A program made the translations under genes and the position numbers. Positions 49,919 to 53,552 of a DNA stretch of 53,552 bases are shown one piece after another. The DNA is taken from NCBI RefSeq assembly GCF_030649675.1, contig NZ_JAUTDR010000025.1, positions 1-53,552 on the forward strand. The letters run 5' to 3'. This stretch comes from Haliea sp. E1-2-M8 (GTDB lineage: Bacteria > Pseudomonadota > Gammaproteobacteria > Pseudomonadales > Halieaceae). Each line of letters opens with the position of its first letter. Positions within the stretch are counted from its first letter, which is position 1. The notes beneath the pieces were generated by a model, which did no database searches, was not told where the DNA came from, and worked only from the letters and a program-made list of their open reading frames with translations.

Positions 49919-51049
49919 ATGACAAATGCCTCCATCGTTCCCGAACAGCCGCTGGTGTTTTCACCCGGGCTGGCGGCGACGATAGGGCTGGAGGAGGCCA
50001 TCCTGCTGCAACAGCTCGGCGCCCTGTTTGCGCACCGCCAGCCCCGGCACAGCGATGGCTTTGCCTGGCTCACGGTCGAGCGCGAACTCCTGCTGCGTCA
50101 GCTGCCGTTCTGGGCGCCCGCCGACCTGCACCGCATCAGCCGCAGCCTGGCCGACAAGGGCGTGATCCTGGTGCAGTCGCCGCCGCTGCACAGCCACGGG
50201 GAGCTGGTATTTGCCTTGAACGAGCCCCTGCGCAAGCCGCAGCCGCCGCGCCACCCCCTGGACCCGCCCCCCGCCGCGCCGCGGCGCGGCGCCGGCCCGT
50301 TGCCGCCCAACTGGTCCCCCAGCGAGGACATGCTGCAGCTATTGGCGCTGAACCACAACATACCGCGGCAGTTCGCCCTCGACCAGCTGGAGGATTTCAT
50401 CTTTTACTGGCGCGAGCGCGGCGAGCCCAGCCACGCCTGGGAGAACAAGTACCGCCAGCACGTGATCAGCAGCTGGCGCCGGCAGCAGCAGCTGGAAGCG
50501 GAGGCCTTCCGCATCGACCACACTCCCGAGCTGGACAACCACTGGCGCCCCAGCCCGGATGCGCTGGAGATCATGCTGCGCAGCGGTGTGGAGCGGGAAT
50601 TCATCGACGAGGCGATCCCGGAATTCATCCTCTACTGGCGCGAGCGGGGCACGGCGCCCAAGGAGCTGAACTCGAAGTTCATCCAGCACATTCGCATCCA
50701 GTGGGCCAAGTACACTTCCAGCATGACCCACAGCACCGAGCCCCGGCGAATCGCCGAGGACTGGCAGCCGGACGCCGATGTCTTTGATATCCTGCGCCTG
50801 TCCCACATTGACGAGGACTTCGCCCGGGCCCTGCTGCCGGAATTCATCATTTACTGGCGCGACAGCAACCAGGCGCAAACCTCCTGGAACAGCAAGTTCC
50901 TGCAGCATGTGAAGTTCCACTGGGCCAAACAGCACCGCATCGAACAGGCAGGGCAGAGCCATGAGCAAGGACAAGGATCTCATCGAACGGGTCGCACGCG
51001 GGATCGCAGCCTCGCCGACGACCTCAGCGACACCTCCTGGGCAGACTAA
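49919..51049 (+). CDS. Protein with three tandem DnaT domains
   Basis: The protein (376 aa) has an N-terminal winged-helix-like region (about 10-105) and then three copies of the DnaT single-strand-DNA-binding domain, at about 132-186, 209-262 and 282-336. Each repeats the pattern W-x-P...FI-x-YWR...KF/KY-x-QH(V/I)...W, for example FIFYWRERG, FILYWRERG and FIIYWRDSN. Enterobacterial DnaT has one such domain and helps load DnaB during restart. ATG 49919 is favoured; an upstream GTG at 49889 is possible. The 3' end overlaps the replication-P-like gene by 89 bp in another frame, so the two act together. Confidence 0.83.
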   Translation: MTNASIVPEQPLVFSPGLAATIGLEEAILLQQLGALFAHRQPRHSDGFAWLTVERELLLRQLPFWAPADLHRISRSLADKGVILVQSPPLHSHGELVFALNEPLRKPQPPRHPLDPPPAAPRRGAGPLPPNWSPSEDMLQLLALNHNIPRQFALDQLEDFIFYWRERGEPSHAWENKYRQHVISSWRRQQQLEAEAFRIDHTPELDNHWRPSPDALEIMLRSGVEREFIDEAIPEFILYWRERGTAPKELNSKFIQHIRIQWAKYTSSMTHSTEPRRIAEDWQPDADVFDILRLSHIDEDFARALLPEFIIYWRDSNQAQTSWNSKFLQHVKFHWAKQHRIEQAGQSHEQGQGSHRTGRTRDRSLADDLSDTSWAD

Positions 51050-51629
51050 GGAGCGCCGCCAGACCACGGAGGCCCATGTCGAGGCCATCAACCAGGTCTT
51101 TGCCCTGTTCCGGCTGAACTACCACAACCAGTACTACGCCGCCTACCCGGACGCCGAACAGCTCAAGCAGATCAAGAAGCTGTGGCTGGAATCCCTGGGC
51201 GAATACCCGGTAGAGCAGATTCTGCGCGGAGCCCGCCACGCAATCGAGAACAGTGAGTATTTACCAACCCTGCACCGTATGCTGGAATGCTGCCGCGAGG
51301 GTATCGCCGGGCTGGGGCTGCCCGCGCCCTACGATGCCTACCGCGAAGCCTGCGGCGCCCGCAGCCCGCGCTCGGCCCAGGACTGGAGCCACCCGGCGGT
51401 GTATCTGGCAGGGCGCGACAGCGACTGGTACTTTCTCGCCAACAACCCGGAGCGCCTGACCTGGCCGGTGTTTCGCCAGCACTACCAGACCTGGTGCACC
51501 CGGGTACTGCGCGGGGAGACCCTGGCAATCCCCGAAGAACCCGCGCTGGAACAGCACCACTCCGAGCCCCTGAGCGCGGAAGAGCAGCTTGCCGAGCTGA
51601 AAAAACTGCGGGAAGCTGCCGACCTGTAA
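50961..51629 (+). CDS. Replication protein P-like helicase loader
   Basis: The protein (222 aa) resembles the phage lambda P/replication-P family: a charged N-terminal extension, then EAINQVFALFRLNYHNQYYA and AEQLKQIKKLWLESLGEYPVEQILRG, with EYLPTLHRMLECC after it. Lambda P delivers DnaB to the origin. The gene starts inside the DnaT-like gene, overlapping by 89 bp, and is followed by an acyl-CoA dehydrogenase after 18 bp. No other phage genes are visible, so it is either a prophage relic or, more likely given the intact reading frames, a domesticated chromosomal loader. No P-loop is seen, as expected for lambda-P-type loaders. Confidence 0.72.
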   Translation: MSKDKDLIERVARGIAASPTTSATPPGQTKERRQTTEAHVEAINQVFALFRLNYHNQYYAAYPDAEQLKQIKKLWLESLGEYPVEQILRGARHAIENSEYLPTLHRMLECCREGIAGLGLPAPYDAYREACGARSPRSAQDWSHPAVYLAGRDSDWYFLANNPERLTWPVFRQHYQTWCTRVLRGETLAIPEEPALEQHHSEPLSAEEQLAELKKLREAADL

Positions 51630-51647
51630 CACATGGAGTTATCGCCC

Positions 51648-53327
51648 ATGAACGCACCCTCCCACGAAGACCAGCACACGCGCTTCCTGGCCGAGACCCA
51701 CGCGGTCGAAAATGTTTCCCGCGAGCTGGCGGACTACAACCTCTACGCGGAGGATCGCGCCCTGCGCGACGCGGTACAGCGCGAGGGCGCGGCCTGGGCC
51801 GAGGCGGATCTGCAAGCCTTCGGCAGCAAGGTCGGCGCCGCCGACTACCTCCAGCTGGGCTTTGCCGCCAACCGCTACCCCCCCGAGTTCGACACCCACG
51901 ACCGTTTCGGCAACCGGGTGGACCTGGTCAGCTACCATCCGGCCTACCACAGCCTGATGGACACGGCGCTCAGCCACGGCCTGCACTCCTCCCCCTGGAC
52001 CGACCCGCGCCCGGGTGCCCACGTGGCCCGGGCCGCCCACAGCTATCTGCACGGCCAGGTGGAAGCCGGCCACGGCTGCCCCATTACCATGACCTTTGCC
52101 TGCATACCCTCGATTCGCAGCACCCCGGCCATCGCCGCGCTCTGGGAGCCGAAAATCACCGCACGTGAGTACGACCCGCGCAATGTGCCGGACCGGGACA
52201 AGGGCAGCGTCACCATCGGCATGGGCATGACCGAAAAACAGGGCGGCTCCGACGTGCGCAGCAACAGCACCCGGGCCTACCCCGTGGGCCAGCGCGGGCC
52301 CGGCGAGCTGTATGAACTGGTGGGACACAAATTCTTTCTCTCGGCCCCCATGTGCGACGCCTTCCTGGTGCTGGCCCAGACCGAGGCCGGGCCGGGCTGC
52401 TTCCTGGTGCCGCGCTGGCGCCCCGATGGCAGCAAGAACCCGCTGCAGGTACTGCGCCTGAAGAAGAAACTGAGCAACGCCTCCAATGCCTCCAGCGAGA
52501 TCGAACTGCGCGGCGCAATGGGCTGGCTGCTGGGGGAAGAGGGCCGCGGCGTGCGCACCATCGTCGAGATGGTCAGCCTGACCCGCTTCGACTGCATGAT
52601 CGGCTCCGCCGCCGGCATGCGCATGGCCGTGTCCCAGGCCCTGCACCACTGCAGCATCCGCGAAGCCTTCGGCGCGGTGCTGAACCGGCAGCCGCTGATG
52701 CAGAACGTGCTCGCCGACCTCGCCATCGAGAGCGAAGCCGCCCTGGTCACCGGCATGCGCATGGCCCGGGCGCTGGACAACCCCGAGGACGAGCAGGAAG
52801 CCCTGCTGATGCGCCTCGGCGTCGCCGTCGGCAAGTACTGGATCTGCAAACGCACCCCCAACCACGCCTACGAAGCCATGGAGTGCATCGGCGGCAGCGG
52901 CCTGATGGAAGACAGCATCATGCCGCGCCTGTACCGCGAAGCCCCGGTCAACGCCATCTGGGAAGGCAGCGGCAACGTCCAGTGCCTGGACGTCCTGCGG
53001 GCCCTGCAAAAGTCACCGCAGGTAGTCGAAGCCTTCTTCAACGAGACCGGCAAGGCCCGCGGCGCCAATACCGCCCTGGACCGCCAGCTGGACACCCTGG
53101 CCCACGAGCTCAACGACCCCACAGACATGGAATACCGCGCCCGCAGCGTAGTCGACCGCCTGGCGACCTCCCTGCAGGCTGCTCTGCTCCTGCAGCACTC
53201 TCCCAGCGAAGTTGCCGACGCCTACTGCGCGTCGCGACTCGAAGCAGCCGGCCACCACAACTGCGGGGCGCTCCCCCGGGGCATCGACTGCGCCTCTATT
53301 ATTGAGCGGGCGACACCTCAAGCCTGA
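51648..53327 (+). CDS. AidB-type acyl-CoA dehydrogenase
   Basis: The protein (559 aa) is longer than ordinary acyl-CoA dehydrogenases and matches the AidB branch, which in E. coli belongs to the alkylation-damage response and binds DNA near its own gene. Family landmarks are GMGMTEKQGGSDVRSNSTRA (FAD and substrate region, about 188-207), LVGHKFFLSAPMCDAFLVLA, and the catalytic-base region MECIGGSGLMEDSIMPRLYR, followed by APVNAIWEGSGNVQCLDVLRA. ATG 51648 is chosen because GGAG lies upstream; an ATG at 51633 is in frame. It lies 18 bp after the replication-P-like gene. The enzymatic substrate is unknown. Confidence 0.88.
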   Translation: MNAPSHEDQHTRFLAETHAVENVSRELADYNLYAEDRALRDAVQREGAAWAEADLQAFGSKVGAADYLQLGFAANRYPPEFDTHDRFGNRVDLVSYHPAYHSLMDTALSHGLHSSPWTDPRPGAHVARAAHSYLHGQVEAGHGCPITMTFACIPSIRSTPAIAALWEPKITAREYDPRNVPDRDKGSVTIGMGMTEKQGGSDVRSNSTRAYPVGQRGPGELYELVGHKFFLSAPMCDAFLVLAQTEAGPGCFLVPRWRPDGSKNPLQVLRLKKKLSNASNASSEIELRGAMGWLLGEEGRGVRTIVEMVSLTRFDCMIGSAAGMRMAVSQALHHCSIREAFGAVLNRQPLMQNVLADLAIESEAALVTGMRMARALDNPEDEQEALLMRLGVAVGKYWICKRTPNHAYEAMECIGGSGLMEDSIMPRLYREAPVNAIWEGSGNVQCLDVLRALQKSPQVVEAFFNETGKARGANTALDRQLDTLAHELNDPTDMEYRARSVVDRLATSLQAALLLQHSPSEVADAYCASRLEAAGHHNCGALPRGIDCASIIERATPQA

Positions 53328-53345
53328 CTATTGCGCTTCGTTCCG

Positions 53346-53460
53346 GGAGCGCGGTAGGCCGGGAGTGCCGGGCAGGACTCGCCGTGAATACATCCATGTA
53401 GGCTCGTATCGCGCATCCATGCGCTCAACGGTCCTGCCCGGCACTCCCGCCCCACCGCTC
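53346..53460. repeat. Cruciform-like inverted-repeat element
   Basis: A perfect 19-bp inverted repeat pairs 53360-53378 with 53431-53449, and the pairing extends imperfectly outward to about 53346 and 53460 (GAGCGCGGTAGG facing CCCCACCGCTC). The 52-nt loop holds two smaller hairpins, TACAT-CC-ATGTA and GCGCA-TCCA-TGCGC. It follows the acyl-CoA dehydrogenase stop by about 20 bp. This may be a dispersed intergenic repeat family or a terminator structure; only one copy is in the window. Confidence 0.8.
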
Positions 53461-53552
53461 AGCGGGTGCCCCCTACAGCAGCGAAATACCATCGAACGGG
53501 CGGCACCGAAAGCCTGACTTCACTGCCCTTAGTCGGGGACACGATGTCTGGG

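Noticed and set aside
49919-51629. Prophage
   Set aside because: Only the replication-type pair is seen, with no integrase, repressor, capsid or attachment site, and the neighbours are radA and an acyl-CoA dehydrogenase.

Overview
The window is a high-GC chromosomal segment of a gammaproteobacterium. The gene order pgpA-thiL-nusB-ribH-ribB-ribE-ribD-nrdR-(glyA) is the classic gammaproteobacterial riboflavin/nusB block. A TonB-dependent receptor, a REP/RAYT repeat system and large multiheme cytochromes fit a marine Cellvibrionales/Halieaceae-type organism, but that placement is inference from gene content. No rRNA, tRNA or CRISPR array was recognised.

Layout. 1-4350 is a surface-polysaccharide edge: a FkbM-type methyltransferase and a Wzx-like flippase, both visibly less GC-rich than the rest, next to a decayed GDP-fucose pathway (gmd and fcl pseudogenes). 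4415-9926 is a cytoplasmic molybdopterin oxidoreductase, a TonB-dependent receptor and a tandem Lrp/AsnC regulator, probably one uptake/catabolic unit. 9929-14577 mixes two toxin-antitoxin modules (MazEF, HepT/MNT) with xseB-ispA, ribA and a retropepsin-like protease. 14706-20835 is the leftward pgpA...nrdR housekeeping block. 20946-24415 interrupts the usual nrdR-glyA adjacency with a broken coiled-coil gene, a gamma-glutamyltransferase, a REP-associated transposase (RAYT) and its palindromic repeat array. 24425-31024 holds glyA, ugd, a RimB-like protease, an AstE-like hydrolase, a 500-bp intergenic region full of inverted repeats, and ettA. 31035-31667 is a 75-bp tandem array with a 150-bp higher-order period, followed by a PilZ gene.

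The outstanding feature is 32127-48255, nine leftward genes with overlaps or gaps of a few bases, read as one 16-kb operon from a promoter near 48320. In transcription order it encodes: a flavoprotein with two cyclic-nucleotide-binding domains and four [4Fe-4S] clusters; a five-helix membrane cytochrome b with two H-X13-H pairs; a membrane-anchored decaheme cytochrome with an FHA-like cytoplasmic head; a lipoprotein with duplicated GlcG/HbpS-like domains; an outer-membrane beta-barrel; a decaheme cytochrome fused to six LVIVD repeats; a penta-heme-type cytochrome; a membrane-anchored PP2C phosphatase; and a tail-anchored double-FHA protein. Together these look like an electron conduit from cytoplasmic NAD(P)H to the outer membrane (or the reverse), with its own phospho-signalling parts. 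I do not recognise it as any characterised Mtr/Pio/Cbc system.

48381-53552 holds radA, a gene with three DnaT domains overlapping a lambda-P-like replication gene (a probable helicase-loader pair), an AidB-type acyl-CoA dehydrogenase, and a long inverted-repeat element at the right edge.
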